A stretch of 63,001 nt of DNA from UBA7446 sp965657545 (GCA_965657545.1 CBFHOG010000011.1:1-63001), one strand, 5' to 3'; positions 50,992 to 59,553 are shown, numbered from the stretch's first letter. A program made the numbers and translations. Notes: generated by a model from the letters alone, not told the origin.

Positions 50992-51581
50992 GCTAAAAAT
51001 CCGTAGATGGCAATTACAGTAAAGATAAGGTATTGGAAACTTGTAAAGGTTAGGCCCTTGTAAAAATAGAGCGGTACCGAAATGATATCACCCACAATCC
51101 AAAAAATCCAATTTTCAATTTTCCTACGTGCCATAAGCCACATACCAACAAAAAATATGGCTGTGGTAACAGTGTCAACATAGGCTGTCCAGGTTGTCCA
51201 CTTCCCTGCCGATTGATATACTACGTAAACAAACACCAGCGTAATGATGAAAATAACAAAAGATATTCGTTTTTCTTTGGTATTTGTTCGGCTTATTGGA
51301 GTTGCTTGGTCGTTTGATTTTTGTGTCCAAACGTACCAGCCGTAAATACTCATGACAAAGTAGTACGCGTTTATCATCATGTCTCCCAGAAGTGTCCACT
51401 TCCAAAGCAAATACACAAAAATTAAGGTTGAAATGAGTCCCGTTGGAAATACCCAAATATGGTTTTTCTTGGCGTACCAAACGCTTAAAAAACCAAAGAC
51501 GACAGCAGTAATTTCAAGTCCTATATCTACGGATTGATACGCCGAATATTGCCCAAATAGCAACTCAAAAAGTTGGCTCAT
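50952..51581 (-). CDS. PnuC-family transporter, probable thiamine carrier (PnuT-like)
   Basis: A 209-residue inner membrane protein with about seven helices and the PnuC-family core (VFGFLSVWYAKKNHIWVFPTG; NAYYFVMSIYGWYVW with a WxxW pair; IENWIFWIVGDIISVPLYF). PnuC proteins facilitate uptake of vitamin nucleosides without energy, the substrate being trapped by phosphorylation. PnuT members carry thiamine and are recognised by TPP riboswitches or thi neighbours, as here: a YkoF-like gene upstream (17-base overlap) and a TPP-controlled TonB receptor downstream. Nicotinamide riboside is the alternative substrate. Confidence 0.85.
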   Translation of the reverse strand: MSQLFELLFGQYSAYQSVDIGLEITAVVFGFLSVWYAKKNHIWVFPTGLISTLIFVYLLWKWTLLGDMMINAYYFVMSIYGWYVWTQKSNDQATPISRTNTKEKRISFVIFIITLVFVYVVYQSAGKWTTWTAYVDTVTTAIFFVGMWLMARRKIENWIFWIVGDIISVPLYFYKGLTFTSFQYLIFTVIAIYGFLAWKHILTNSKATV

Positions 51582-51825
51582 AGTCGCTGCGGTTAGATTT
51601 GACCACTTTCATGTTTAAAATGATATGTTCTGTTTGTTCAAAAGCTTCTTTAGTGGCTTTGGTAACCAACGACATAACGGTTGAAAATTCGCCATAGACT
51701 TGTGTGCTTAGGGGCGTTTCTATTATAGCACAACCTGAAGCACGCAAGGCTTTTATAAATGCAATATTGGGTGGTTCAAAATGATCTTGAAGTGGTGTGA
51801 GTGTGAGTTCAACCGAAATTTCCAT
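51565..51825 (-). CDS. YkoF/MTH1187-type thiamine-binding protein
   Basis: An 86-residue protein of the thiamine-binding UPF0045 family (ferredoxin-like fold). It reads ISVELTLTPLQDHFEPPNIAF at the start and ETPLSTQVYGEFSTVMSLVT in the middle, the STQxxGE motif being typical. Relatives bind thiamine or hydroxymethylpyrimidine. It has no signal peptide. It starts two bases after the phosphopantetheinyl transferase stop and overlaps the PnuC-type gene by 17 bases, so the three are translated together. Confidence 0.82.
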   Translation of the reverse strand: MEISVELTLTPLQDHFEPPNIAFIKALRASGCAIIETPLSTQVYGEFSTVMSLVTKATKEAFEQTEHIILNMKVVKSNRSDYEPTF

Positions 51826-51827
51826 GG

Positions 51828-52442
51828 TTATTGTGATTTAATGGCTACAGCACATGAGAAATGATCCCAATAATACAGCCAATTTTTAAGTTTTATTGTC
51901 ATTTGATTTAGGTTAACTACTGCCACAGGATGTTCGGTGTCCAAATTTGTAGTGCGTATATCGTGTAAAAAGCTAACCCCTTTCTTGCCTAAAGCTTTGT
52001 AAGCAGCCTCTTTGATACACCACTGTGTGGTACGAATTCGGTCTGTTGCATTGGGTGTGAGTTCAGACGCATCTAAAAACCGAGATGCAATTCGATGCAC
52101 TTTAGGACGTTCTTTTTCAATATCAATCCCTAGAGGTTTGTCACCAATAGCAATGGCAGCAAATTGGTGCGAATGTGTGATGGAAATAAACCTTCCATCG
52201 GACAAATGTGGCTTTCCAAAATCATCGTAATGCAGGGCGCTTGGGGTGTAGCCAGCAGTAGCTAAAAGCTGACGAACGCTTAAAAATCCACAACGATGAA
52301 TCTCAGATTTCATCTGATTTAATCTGTTGATGCACAAGCTAGTAAGTTCTATATCTCTTTCCAATACGGTTTCATCTTCTTTAATATGCCACACCAATAT
52401 TTGGGTATTATATGGTGCGTCAATTTTTTTGTAAATGGGCAT
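51828..52442 (-). CDS. 4'-phosphopantetheinyl transferase (Sfp-type)
   Basis: A 204-residue enzyme transferring phosphopantetheine from CoA to carrier-protein serines. The two family motifs are LGIDIEKER (metal-binding GIDxE, about 103) and WCIKEAAYKALGKKG (WxxKEAxxK, about 141). The ATG at 52440-52442 (MPIYKKIDAPYN) is preferred to a longer frame that would invade the ahcY promoter. It heads the minus-strand run leading to the thiamine genes; the functional link with these is not obvious. Confidence 0.9.
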   Translation of the reverse strand: MPIYKKIDAPYNTQILVWHIKEDETVLERDIELTSLCINRLNQMKSEIHRCGFLSVRQLLATAGYTPSALHYDDFGKPHLSDGRFISITHSHQFAAIAIGDKPLGIDIEKERPKVHRIASRFLDASELTPNATDRIRTTQWCIKEAAYKALGKKGVSFLHDIRTTNLDTEHPVAVVNLNQMTIKLKNWLYYWDHFSCAVAIKSQ

Positions 52443-52459
52443 GGAATACTGTAGTTTTG
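52428..52459 (+). promoter_or_regulatory. Promoter (TTTG-N20-TAGTTTTG) for ahcY
   Basis: TTTG at 52428-52431 and TAGTTTTG at 52452-52459 are 20 bases apart, close to the Bacteroidota consensus. The ahcY ATG is 32 bases downstream. The promoter overlaps the start of the divergent transferase gene. Confidence 0.65.
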
Positions 52460-52478
52460 CTTTAAAATTGCTAAGAAT

Positions 52479-52486
52479 CAAATATA
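52479..52486 (-). promoter_or_regulatory. -7 element (TATATTTG) for the transferase-thiamine operon
   Basis: Exact TAnnTTTG match on the minus strand, 36 bases before the preferred transferase ATG, with a TTG 18 bases further upstream. No riboswitch is seen in this short leader. Confidence 0.55.
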
Positions 52487-52491
52487 CAACT

Positions 52492-53808
52492 ATGGCTACT
52501 AAAACAACTACTTACGTGCCCTACAAAGTAAAAGACATTTCGCTTGCCGACTGGGGAAGAAAAGAAATAGAACTTGCCGAAGCAGAAATGCCAGGGCTTA
52601 TGGCACTTCGTGAAGAATATGGCGCAGAGCAGCCCCTAAAGGGTGCGCGTATCGCAGGATGCTTACACATGACCATTCAAACGGCGGTACTTATTGAAAC
52701 GCTTACGGCACTTGGTGCAGAGGTAACATGGAGCTCATGTAATATATTCTCAACACAAGACCATGCCGCAGCAGCCATTGCCGCAGCAGGGATTCCGGTG
52801 TATGCATGGAAAGGTATGAACGAGGAAGAATTCAACTGGTGTATCGAACAAACGATATTTTTCGGAGAAGATCGTGAGCCGCTAAACATGATTTTGGACG
52901 ACGGTGGTGATCTTACCAACATGATTCTTGATGAATTCCCAGAACTTGCTGCAGGTATCAAAGGGCTTTCTGAAGAAACCACTACTGGCGTACACCGCCT
53001 TTATGAGCGTGTGCAAAACGGAACCCTTCCCATCCCTGCCATTAACGTTAACGACTCGGTTACTAAATCGAAGTTTGACAACAAATACGGTTGTAAAGAA
53101 TCTGCAGTGGATGCGGTGCGTAGAGCAACAGACATCATGCTTGCTGGAAAGCGTGTAGTGGTTGCAGGTTACGGAGATGTAGGCAAAGGAACTGTTGCCT
53201 CTTTCCAAGGTGCAGGTGCTATTGTTACCGTTACTGAAATTGACCCGATTTGTGCGCTGCAGGCCTCTATGGACGGTTTTGAAGTGAAAAAGTTAGATAC
53301 CGTAATTGGCAACGCTGATATTATTGTTACCGCAACTGGAAACAAAGACATCGTTAACGAGCGTCATTTCCGTGCCATGAAAGACAAAGCCATTGTGTGT
53401 AATATTGGACACTTTGACAATGAAATTGATATGGCATGGCTCAACGATAACTATGGCGCAAGCAAAATAGAAATTAAGCCACAAGTGGATAAATACACTG
53501 TTGAAGGAAAAGATATTATCGTATTGGCAGAAGGACGCTTGGTGAATTTAGGTTGTGCTACGGGACACCCTAGTTTTGTGATGAGTAACTCCTTTACCAA
53601 CCAAACCTTAGCACAAATTGAGCTTTGGAAACATGCCGACCGCTACGAAAACAAAGTGTATATGCTTCCGAAGCATTTGGACGAAAAAGTAGCGCGCCTA
53701 CACCTTGATAAACTCGGTGTGGAGCTTGAAGAATTAGACAAAGAACAGGCAGACTATATCAGTGTTCCTGTTGCTGGGCCTTATAAACCTGAGTACTACC
53801 GTTACTAA
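52492..53808 (+). CDS. ahcY: Adenosylhomocysteinase
   Basis: A 438-residue NAD-dependent enzyme cleaving S-adenosylhomocysteine to adenosine and homocysteine. Seen are the substrate domain (AGCLHMTIQTAVLIETL; SSCNIFSTQDHAAAA), the Rossmann motif VAGYGDVGKG (about 224-233), VCNIGHFDNEID, and the C-terminal NAD-contacting PKHLDEKVARLHL to KPEYYRY. The ATG at 52492 (MATKTTTYVPYKV) starts just before the conserved domain. A strong terminator follows. Confidence 0.97.
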   Translation: MATKTTTYVPYKVKDISLADWGRKEIELAEAEMPGLMALREEYGAEQPLKGARIAGCLHMTIQTAVLIETLTALGAEVTWSSCNIFSTQDHAAAAIAAAGIPVYAWKGMNEEEFNWCIEQTIFFGEDREPLNMILDDGGDLTNMILDEFPELAAGIKGLSEETTTGVHRLYERVQNGTLPIPAINVNDSVTKSKFDNKYGCKESAVDAVRRATDIMLAGKRVVVAGYGDVGKGTVASFQGAGAIVTVTEIDPICALQASMDGFEVKKLDTVIGNADIIVTATGNKDIVNERHFRAMKDKAIVCNIGHFDNEIDMAWLNDNYGASKIEIKPQVDKYTVEGKDIIVLAEGRLVNLGCATGHPSFVMSNSFTNQTLAQIELWKHADRYENKVYMLPKHLDEKVARLHLDKLGVELEELDKEQADYISVPVAGPYKPEYYRY

Positions 53809-53831
53809 GTTCTAGTACATATAAAGGATAT

Positions 53832-53860
53832 AAAACCGAGGCAATTGTCTCGGTTTTTTT
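53832..53860 (+). terminator. Intrinsic terminator after ahcY
   Basis: AAAACCGAG and CTCGGTTTT form a perfect nine-base stem with an eight-base loop, followed by further T residues, 23 bases after the ahcY stop. Confidence 0.9.
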
Positions 53861-53893
53861 ATGCCCAAAAAGCACAGCTAAACATTGATTTTG

Positions 53894-53901
53894 TACATTT
53901 G
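53894..53901 (+). promoter_or_regulatory. -7 element (TACATTTG) for the DUF2442 gene
   Basis: Exact TAnnTTTG match 17 bases before the ATG at 53919. Confidence 0.5.
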
Positions 53902-53918
53902 AGTAATAATGTGAAAAG

Positions 53919-54209
53919 ATGCCTACTCTTTTTACGCTTTTGGGATGCGTTTCTTTTTTTACTTTAATGAAATATGCCAATATGGATGTACCACGTATTT
54001 GGTTTGACCAAGACCACATTTATCTTAAAACAACTGAGGGTATTGAAAAATCGATGCCGTTAGAGTGGTTTCCCAAGTTGACACAAGCAACCCCCAAACA
54101 ACGAGAGAAATATGAACTATCCCCTTTCGGAATTCATTGGGAAACATTAGACGAAGACCTAAGCTTTGAAGGCTTTTTCTCTTTTCAAAAAGAAAATATA
54201 GGTATATAA
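53919..54209 (+). CDS. DUF2442 protein
   Basis: A 96-residue protein whose central part (VPRIWFDQDHIYLKTTEGIEKSMPL, about 25-50) and PLEWFPKL and FGIHWETLDEDLSFEGFF motifs match the DUF2442 family. Members are often paired with toxin-like DUF4160 genes, but no such gene is adjacent, so it is solitary. The first 20 residues (MPTLFTLLGCVSFFTLMKYA) are hydrophobic and may be non-native: a start at the next Met codons (MKYANM or MDVPRI) is possible. It lies between two terminators. Confidence 0.7.
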   Translation: MPTLFTLLGCVSFFTLMKYANMDVPRIWFDQDHIYLKTTEGIEKSMPLEWFPKLTQATPKQREKYELSPFGIHWETLDEDLSFEGFFSFQKENIGI

Positions 54210-54232
54210 ATACACAAACACATTAAAACCAA

Positions 54233-54257
54233 AAAACCCCGCCAATGGCGGGGTTTT
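54233..54257. terminator. Bidirectional terminator between DUF2442 and rpmA
   Basis: A perfect 11-base stem, AAAACCCCGCC with GGCGGGGTTTT, closes a three-base loop. T-rich sequence follows on both strands, so it can end the DUF2442 and the rplU-rpmA transcripts. Confidence 0.9.
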
Positions 54258-54279
54258 GTTTTTTCTTGTAGTTTACTGT

Positions 54280-54540
54280 TTAGGCCTGAATAGGATCTAC
54301 AGAAACATACGAGCGATTGTTTTTCTTTTTGGTAAAACGCACTACACCGTCCACTTTAGCGTGAAGTGTGTGGTCTTTACCTAAATATACATTGTCTCCT
54401 GGGTGGTGTGCCGTACCGCGTTGACGAACAATAATGTTCCCAGCGATAGCCTGTTGTCCACCAAAAATCTTTACGCCTAAGCGTTTCGATTCCGATTCTC
54501 TTCCGTTCTTCGAACTACCTACTCCTTTTTTGTGTGCCAT
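54280..54540 (-). CDS. rpmA: 50S ribosomal protein L27
   Basis: An 86-residue ribosomal protein beginning MAHKKGVGSSKNGRES, with KIFGGQQAIAGNIIVRQRGT as its diagnostic block. Its N-terminus reaches the peptidyl transferase centre. It has no N-terminal extension needing cleavage. It follows rplU by 11 bases, the usual L21-L27 pair. Confidence 0.98.
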   Translation of the reverse strand: MAHKKGVGSSKNGRESESKRLGVKIFGGQQAIAGNIIVRQRGTAHHPGDNVYLGKDHTLHAKVDGVVRFTKKKNNRSYVSVDPIQA

Positions 54541-54551
54541 GGCTTATCCGT

Positions 54552-55079
54552 TTATTTTTTTGCTTCTAGTGCCGCAACTAAGTCGGCTTTTTTCATTGCA
54601 GAAATACCTGAAATCCCAGCTTCCTTTGCCAATTCTTTCAGCTCAGCTACTGTCTTAGACGAAAAGTCTACAGCTTTTGCTTTAGGAGCGGCTTTAGGCG
54701 CAGCTTCTTTTTTCTCGGCTGCTTTGGGTGCTGCAGCTTTTTTGGCAGGTGCTGCTTTTTTAGCAGTTCCCACACCTACAGACTCAATAAGAATTTCTGT
54801 CAACGACTGGCGGTGACCATTCTTAACGCGATATCCCTTGCGGCGTTTCTTTTTAAATACAATTACTTTGTCATCTTTCAAATGACGAACCACTTTTGCT
54901 TCTACCGAAGCATTGGCTACAGCCGGGGCGCCTACAGAAATTTTATCACCGTCAGCCAACATATAAACCTGGTCAAAAGAAACCTTGTCTCCAGTATTGG
55001 CGTCCAAACGATGTACAAAAACCTTTTGGTCTTTTGCAACTTTAAATTGCTGCCCTGCTATCTCTACGATTGCAAACAT
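54552..55079 (-). CDS. rplU: 50S ribosomal protein L21 with long C-terminal extension
   Basis: Residues 1-103 are a normal L21 (MFAIVEIAGQQFKV to KNGHRQSLTEILIESV). Residues 104-137 form an Ala/Lys/Pro-rich linker like those of histone tails, and 138-172 (SSKTVAELKELAKEAGISG to KKADLVAALEA) match a helix-extended-helix fold of the SAP/Rho-N kind, which often binds nucleic acid. Ordinary L21 proteins have about 103 residues. A near-consensus promoter lies upstream. The extension may reach rRNA or DNA; its role is unknown. Confidence 0.95.
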   Translation of the reverse strand: MFAIVEIAGQQFKVAKDQKVFVHRLDANTGDKVSFDQVYMLADGDKISVGAPAVANASVEAKVVRHLKDDKVIVFKKKRRKGYRVKNGHRQSLTEILIESVGVGTAKKAAPAKKAAAPKAAEKKEAAPKAAPKAKAVDFSSKTVAELKELAKEAGISGISAMKKADLVAALEAKK

Positions 55080-55116
55080 ATTTTTTATTTTTTAACACTT
55101 CTTAGTGAAGCGGGGG

Positions 55117-55148
55117 CAAATATACAATCTTGAACAATATCAGGCAAA
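55117..55148 (-). promoter_or_regulatory. Promoter (TTTG-N20-TATATTTG) for rplU-rpmA
   Basis: On the minus strand TTTG (55148-55145) and TATATTTG (55124-55117) are separated by 20 bases, close to the consensus. The predicted transcript starts about 30 bases before the rplU ATG. Confidence 0.7.
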
Positions 55149-55223
55149 GTTTTTATTTTGTAACATATTTATTTGTTAATCGTTATTGAAATTATACCTA
55201 AATTTAAAATCTAAATTCTTTTT

Positions 55224-56537
55224 ATGAAAAATATAATCTCCCTAGCAACGCTTATTATTGTAAGTATTGCCAGTGCGCAATCTGTTTCTTTTGAGGAATA
55301 TGCCCTCTCAAACGGGTTACACGTAATTCTACATCAAGACAACACTGCCCCAGTAGTTACCACTTCCGTGATGTATCACGTGGGTGCGAAAGACGAACAA
55401 CCCAATCGCACAGGCTTTGCTCACTTTTTTGAGCATTTACTTTTTGAGGGTACTGAAAATATCGAAAAAGGTGCGTGGTTCTCTATAGTAACCGAAAATG
55501 GTGGATCCAATAATGCCAACACTACTGACGATAGAACCTACTATTACGAAGTGTTCCCATCGAATAATTTGGAATTGGGTCTATGGTTGGAGTCTGAGCG
55601 TATGCTACACCCCATTATTGAGCAAGACGGCGTTGACACACAAAATGAAGTAGTAAAAGAAGAAAAGCGTTTGCGAGTAGACAATCAACCGTATGGTAAG
55701 TTTCTGGAAAACGTAAAAAAACATTTATTTGTAAAGCATCCCTACCGTTGGACAACTCTTGGTGAAATGGAGCACTTAGATGCCGCTACTCTTGACGAGT
55801 TCTTGGCATTCAACAAAAAGTTCTATGTGCCTAACAACGCAGTTCTTGTGGTAGCTGGTGATATTGATATTAATGCAACCAAAAAAATGGTTGAAAATTA
55901 TTTCGGAAGCATCCCTAAGGGAGCTGATATTGTAAGGCAAAACTACACGGAAGATCCAATAACAGAAACGCTTTCTGCTAAAGCCTATGATGCCAATATT
56001 CAAATCCCCGCTATTGTAGCAGCTTATCGCACCCCATCATTTAAGGACAGAGACTCAAGGGTTTTAGATATGATTTCCACTTACTTAAGCGACGGTCCAA
56101 GTTCTAAGTTGTACAAAAAGCTAGTAGATGAAAAGAAAATGGCACTGCAAACAGGTGCATTTAATATCTCACAAGAAGATTATAGCATGTATGTCGTATT
56201 TGGGTTACCTCAGGGAGAATTCCAACTCACCGATTTGGTAACTGAAATGGATGAGGAAGTGGCTAAAATTCAAAAAGATTTGATTTCAGAACGGGATTAC
56301 CAAAAACTATTAAACAAGTTTGAAAATGGATTTGTAAGCTCAAATGCTTCCATTGAGGGGATTGCCAATTCTTTAGCGCGTTACCACATGTTATATGGAG
56401 ATACCAATCTTATTAATACTGAAATTGATATTTATCGTTCAATAACTCGTGAAGAAATCCGTGATGTTGCCAACAAGTACCTCAATACAAACCAACGATT
56501 GGTACTCGAATATTTACCAGAATCTGAAAACAACTAA
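55224..56537 (+). CDS. M16 zinc peptidase (catalytic subunit), exported
   Basis: A 437-residue periplasmic insulinase-family protease, signal peptide ending near IASAQ. The inverted zinc motif HFFEH (about residues 67-71) is followed about 75 residues later by the third ligand region (NEVVKEEKRL). The C-terminal half has the second M16 domain. Its stop overlaps the start of the next M16 gene (TAATG). In such pairs this subunit cleaves, and the partner helps to hold peptides. The substrate is unknown. Confidence 0.92.
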   Translation: MKNIISLATLIIVSIASAQSVSFEEYALSNGLHVILHQDNTAPVVTTSVMYHVGAKDEQPNRTGFAHFFEHLLFEGTENIEKGAWFSIVTENGGSNNANTTDDRTYYYEVFPSNNLELGLWLESERMLHPIIEQDGVDTQNEVVKEEKRLRVDNQPYGKFLENVKKHLFVKHPYRWTTLGEMEHLDAATLDEFLAFNKKFYVPNNAVLVVAGDIDINATKKMVENYFGSIPKGADIVRQNYTEDPITETLSAKAYDANIQIPAIVAAYRTPSFKDRDSRVLDMISTYLSDGPSSKLYKKLVDEKKMALQTGAFNISQEDYSMYVVFGLPQGEFQLTDLVTEMDEEVAKIQKDLISERDYQKLLNKFENGFVSSNASIEGIANSLARYHMLYGDTNLINTEIDIYRSITREEIRDVANKYLNTNQRLVLEYLPESENN

Positions 56538-58594
56538 TGATTATGAAAAAATTACTACTACTATTTATATCAACTTTAACGCTTTCAGCGTTTGCTCAAA
56601 TTGACCGAAGTAAACAGCCAACTCCCGGTCCTGCGCCAGTAATTCAAATTAGTGAACCGCAACAATTTAAACTCAAGAATGGGCTTACCGTAATGGTAGT
56701 TGAAAACCGAAAACTTCCACAGGTTAGCGCAAGTTTAAGTTTGGACAATCCACCAATTTTGGAGGGAATTAAGGCAGGCCAAAGTCAGCTAACTAGCAGT
56801 TTACTTGGGAAAGGTTCTAAAAAAATCAAAAAAGACGATTTCTACGACGAAGTTGACTTTATGGGAGCCAATATCAGTATAAGTACTTCTGGTGGATTTG
56901 CTCAGTCGCTTTCGCGTTATTTCCCTAGGGCTCTGCAAATGATGGCAGATGCAGCAATTAACCCTAATTTCACAGAGGAGGAATTTGTAAAAGAGCGGGA
57001 CCTGCTCATCGACGGGTTAAAATCAAACGATAAAGATGTAACCACTGCAGCAAGACGTGTAGAGAGTCTTTTAGCCTATGGCGCAAGTCATCCCTATGGA
57101 GAGTTTGTTACACCCGGAACGGTGAACAACGTTAAACTAGAAGACACCAAACGGTTTTATGAATTTAGGTTTAGACCTAATAATGCATATCTAGTAATTG
57201 TTGGGGACATTGACATGGAAACAGTAAAACCACTTGTTAAAAAATACTTTGGCAAATGGAAATCAAGTCCTGTTGCTTCAAGTCCACTACCAGAAGTTGT
57301 AAACCCTCCTACAACGCAAATTGATTTTGTAAATATGCCTAATGCGGTTCAATCAGAGGTTGTTGTCCAAAGCACTACCTATTTAACAAAAAAAGACCCT
57401 GATTATTTTCCTGTACTTATGGCAAATTCTATACTTGGCGGTGGTGGTGAAGCACGATTATTTTTGAACTTACGCGAAGACAAGGGCTACACTTATGGCT
57501 CTTATTCAAGTATTGGAAATAACAAGCGTACAGCTACGCGTTTTCGTGCAACTGCAAGTGTGCGCAATGAAGTTACGGATAGTGCAGTCGTTGAAATTTT
57601 GAATGAAATAAAACGCATTCGAACAGACTTGGTTACAGAAAGTGAGTTGAAAAAAGCAAAAGCTAAATATGTGGGAAGCTTTGTTCGGTCATTAGAAAGA
57701 CCTGCAACTATTGCACAATTTGCGCTGGAAATAGCTACCGAGGGTTTAGATGATAATTATTACAAAAATTACTTAGATAGAATCAATGCTGTAACCGCTG
57801 AGGACGTTAGACGTGTTGCTCAAAAATATTTCGGTGTTGACCAAGCCCGAGTTGTGGTCACAGGTAAAGGCGTTGATGTGTTAGATAATCTAGAAAAAGT
57901 TCAGTTTGAGGGTGCATATCTACCTGTAAATTATTACAATAAATATGGCATGCCTATAGATCGTCCAGAAAAGACCGCTGTTGGAAATGACGTTACAGTT
58001 CAAAGTATCCTTGGAAATTTTATCGGGAAAACAGGGATTAATAATGTTCCAGATATAAATACATTACAACTTACATACAAAGGTGAGTTTATGCAAATGT
58101 CTATTCAGGTTAAAGAAACAAATTCAACAAATGAACAAAAGCAAGTTGTTTCTGTAGGAGGAAATGACATGATGACAAGTGTTGTTTCAGAAGCATCAGC
58201 GTATATGGCACAAGGCCCAAACCAAATGGATTTACCAAAAGTTATCCATGATGATTTGAAAAAAATATTGGGACTGCTTCCAGAGCTTGCGCTATTAAAT
58301 AGCGATGAAGCTACACTAGATGGAATTGAAAAAATTAATGGTTCAGATGCATATGTCATAAAAGTGCCTGGAATTGGTGTAAGCTATTCTTACTATTATG
58401 ATGTAAAATCTGGGTTACGTGTCCGAGATTCAAATATGGTAAACTTTAACGGGCAAATGCAAACCAATACTACGGATTATTCAGATTATGCAGAGAATTC
58501 TGGTCTTATGCTTCCAACAAAAAAGAGCTTTAATCTAGGGGGACAAGATATTTCACTTACCCTAGATAAAGTAGAAATTAATCCAGAAAAATAA
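56537..58594 (+). CDS. M16 peptidase-like partner without zinc motif, with C-terminal extra domain
   Basis: A 685-residue exported protein (signal MIMKKLLLLFISTLTLSAFAQ; the third codon ATG is an alternative start). The N-terminal M16 domain has no HxxEH: the corresponding place reads GQSQLTSSLLGKGS. The second M16 domain has the substrate-holding R/Y region (GEARLFLNLREDKGYTYGSY, about 295-315). Residues about 480-685 are an additional beta-rich domain ending in LMLPTKKSFNL, reminiscent of LolA-like folds. It is the non-catalytic partner of the upstream peptidase. Confidence 0.88.
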   Translation: MIMKKLLLLFISTLTLSAFAQIDRSKQPTPGPAPVIQISEPQQFKLKNGLTVMVVENRKLPQVSASLSLDNPPILEGIKAGQSQLTSSLLGKGSKKIKKDDFYDEVDFMGANISISTSGGFAQSLSRYFPRALQMMADAAINPNFTEEEFVKERDLLIDGLKSNDKDVTTAARRVESLLAYGASHPYGEFVTPGTVNNVKLEDTKRFYEFRFRPNNAYLVIVGDIDMETVKPLVKKYFGKWKSSPVASSPLPEVVNPPTTQIDFVNMPNAVQSEVVVQSTTYLTKKDPDYFPVLMANSILGGGGEARLFLNLREDKGYTYGSYSSIGNNKRTATRFRATASVRNEVTDSAVVEILNEIKRIRTDLVTESELKKAKAKYVGSFVRSLERPATIAQFALEIATEGLDDNYYKNYLDRINAVTAEDVRRVAQKYFGVDQARVVVTGKGVDVLDNLEKVQFEGAYLPVNYYNKYGMPIDRPEKTAVGNDVTVQSILGNFIGKTGINNVPDINTLQLTYKGEFMQMSIQVKETNSTNEQKQVVSVGGNDMMTSVVSEASAYMAQGPNQMDLPKVIHDDLKKILGLLPELALLNSDEATLDGIEKINGSDAYVIKVPGIGVSYSYYYDVKSGLRVRDSNMVNFNGQMQTNTTDYSDYAENSGLMLPTKKSFNLGGQDISLTLDKVEINPEK

Positions 58595-58595
58595 T

Positions 58596-59492
58596 TTAGT
58601 TGGGTTTCTTTGGCCGATGTGCCAAAGAAACCCCAATTAAAATAACGGCAGTAGCCAAAAGCTGTAAACTAGCAATACGTTCGCCGTCAAGCAAGCCCCA
58701 AAATAGCGCTACAACCGGAAGCGTATAGGTAACCGACGATGCGAAAACAGCTGAAGCCATTTTCACAAATCGATTGAACATGACCTTAGCAATGGCAGTG
58801 CCGAAAAATGCGAGTAAAGCAATAAAGCCCAAGCTTGTTAAAACTTCCTCGTTTTGAAATTTTGTTGTTGAAAAAAAATCTGAAAACAACAGCAATACAA
58901 TTGCTGGAGGCAGTATGGCAATGAAATTACCAAGAGTCATTGCCATAGGAGATACGTTAGCAAGTTTATGCTTAAGAAAATAAATATTTACCGCATAACA
59001 CATCGAGGCACACATAATAAGCAACACGTAACCCAAGGGTTGATTCGCATTAATTTGAGTTCCACCCCAAATTAATCCAACAGACCCTATGAAACCCAAC
59101 AGGACTCCTATATATTGACGAGCTAACATTTTTGTAGCAAAAAATGCAATCCCTACCAGGAGTGTAAAAATTGGCGTTAACGAATTCATGATAGCAGCCA
59201 CTGAAGAATTAATATGTTGTTGTGCAAAAGCAAAAAAGAAAGACGGGAAAAAAGTCCCTAAAAATCCAGTTATTGCTAGCCACTTCCACTCATTTTTGGT
59301 AAGACCTTTAAGTGATTTATAGCCCATAATCACTAAAAAAAAAGTGCTAAAAACAATGCGGACGCTGCCTAATTGAATAGGTGTGAGCCCAACAAGCCCA
59401 CGCTTAATGAGGATGTAAGAACTCCCCCATATAATGGAGAGCAAAAAAAGATAAAGCCATTTATTTTGCGGAATCAATTGCATAGTTGGCAA
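58596..59492 (-). CDS. DMT-superfamily (EamA) transporter
   Basis: A 298-residue inner membrane protein with ten predicted helices in two EamA repeats (about 15-140 and 155-290), including SIIWGSSYILIKRGL, typical of repeat one. The superfamily exports metabolites such as amino acids; the substrate is not predictable. The start may be the fourth codon (59483). It converges with the M16 gene, one base between the stops. Confidence 0.88.
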   Translation of the reverse strand: MPTMQLIPQNKWLYLFLLSIIWGSSYILIKRGLVGLTPIQLGSVRIVFSTFFLVIMGYKSLKGLTKNEWKWLAITGFLGTFFPSFFFAFAQQHINSSVAAIMNSLTPIFTLLVGIAFFATKMLARQYIGVLLGFIGSVGLIWGGTQINANQPLGYVLLIMCASMCYAVNIYFLKHKLANVSPMAMTLGNFIAILPPAIVLLLFSDFFSTTKFQNEEVLTSLGFIALLAFFGTAIAKVMFNRFVKMASAVFASSVTYTLPVVALFWGLLDGERIASLQLLATAVILIGVSLAHRPKKPN

Positions 59493-59529
59493 AGCTGGTA
59501 AAAATGAATGAGAAATAGCAATAATTTCC

Positions 59530-59537
59530 TACATTTG
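59530..59537 (+). promoter_or_regulatory. -7 element (TACATTTG) for the metal-binding lipoprotein
   Basis: Exact TAnnTTTG match 16 bases before the ATG at 59554. Confidence 0.5.
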
Positions 59538-59553
59538 ATGAAAACTTAATATT

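Noticed and set aside
53919..54209. DUF2442 gene as half of a toxin-antitoxin pair
   Set aside because: No DUF4160 or other toxin-like frame lies beside it, and terminators isolate it on both sides.
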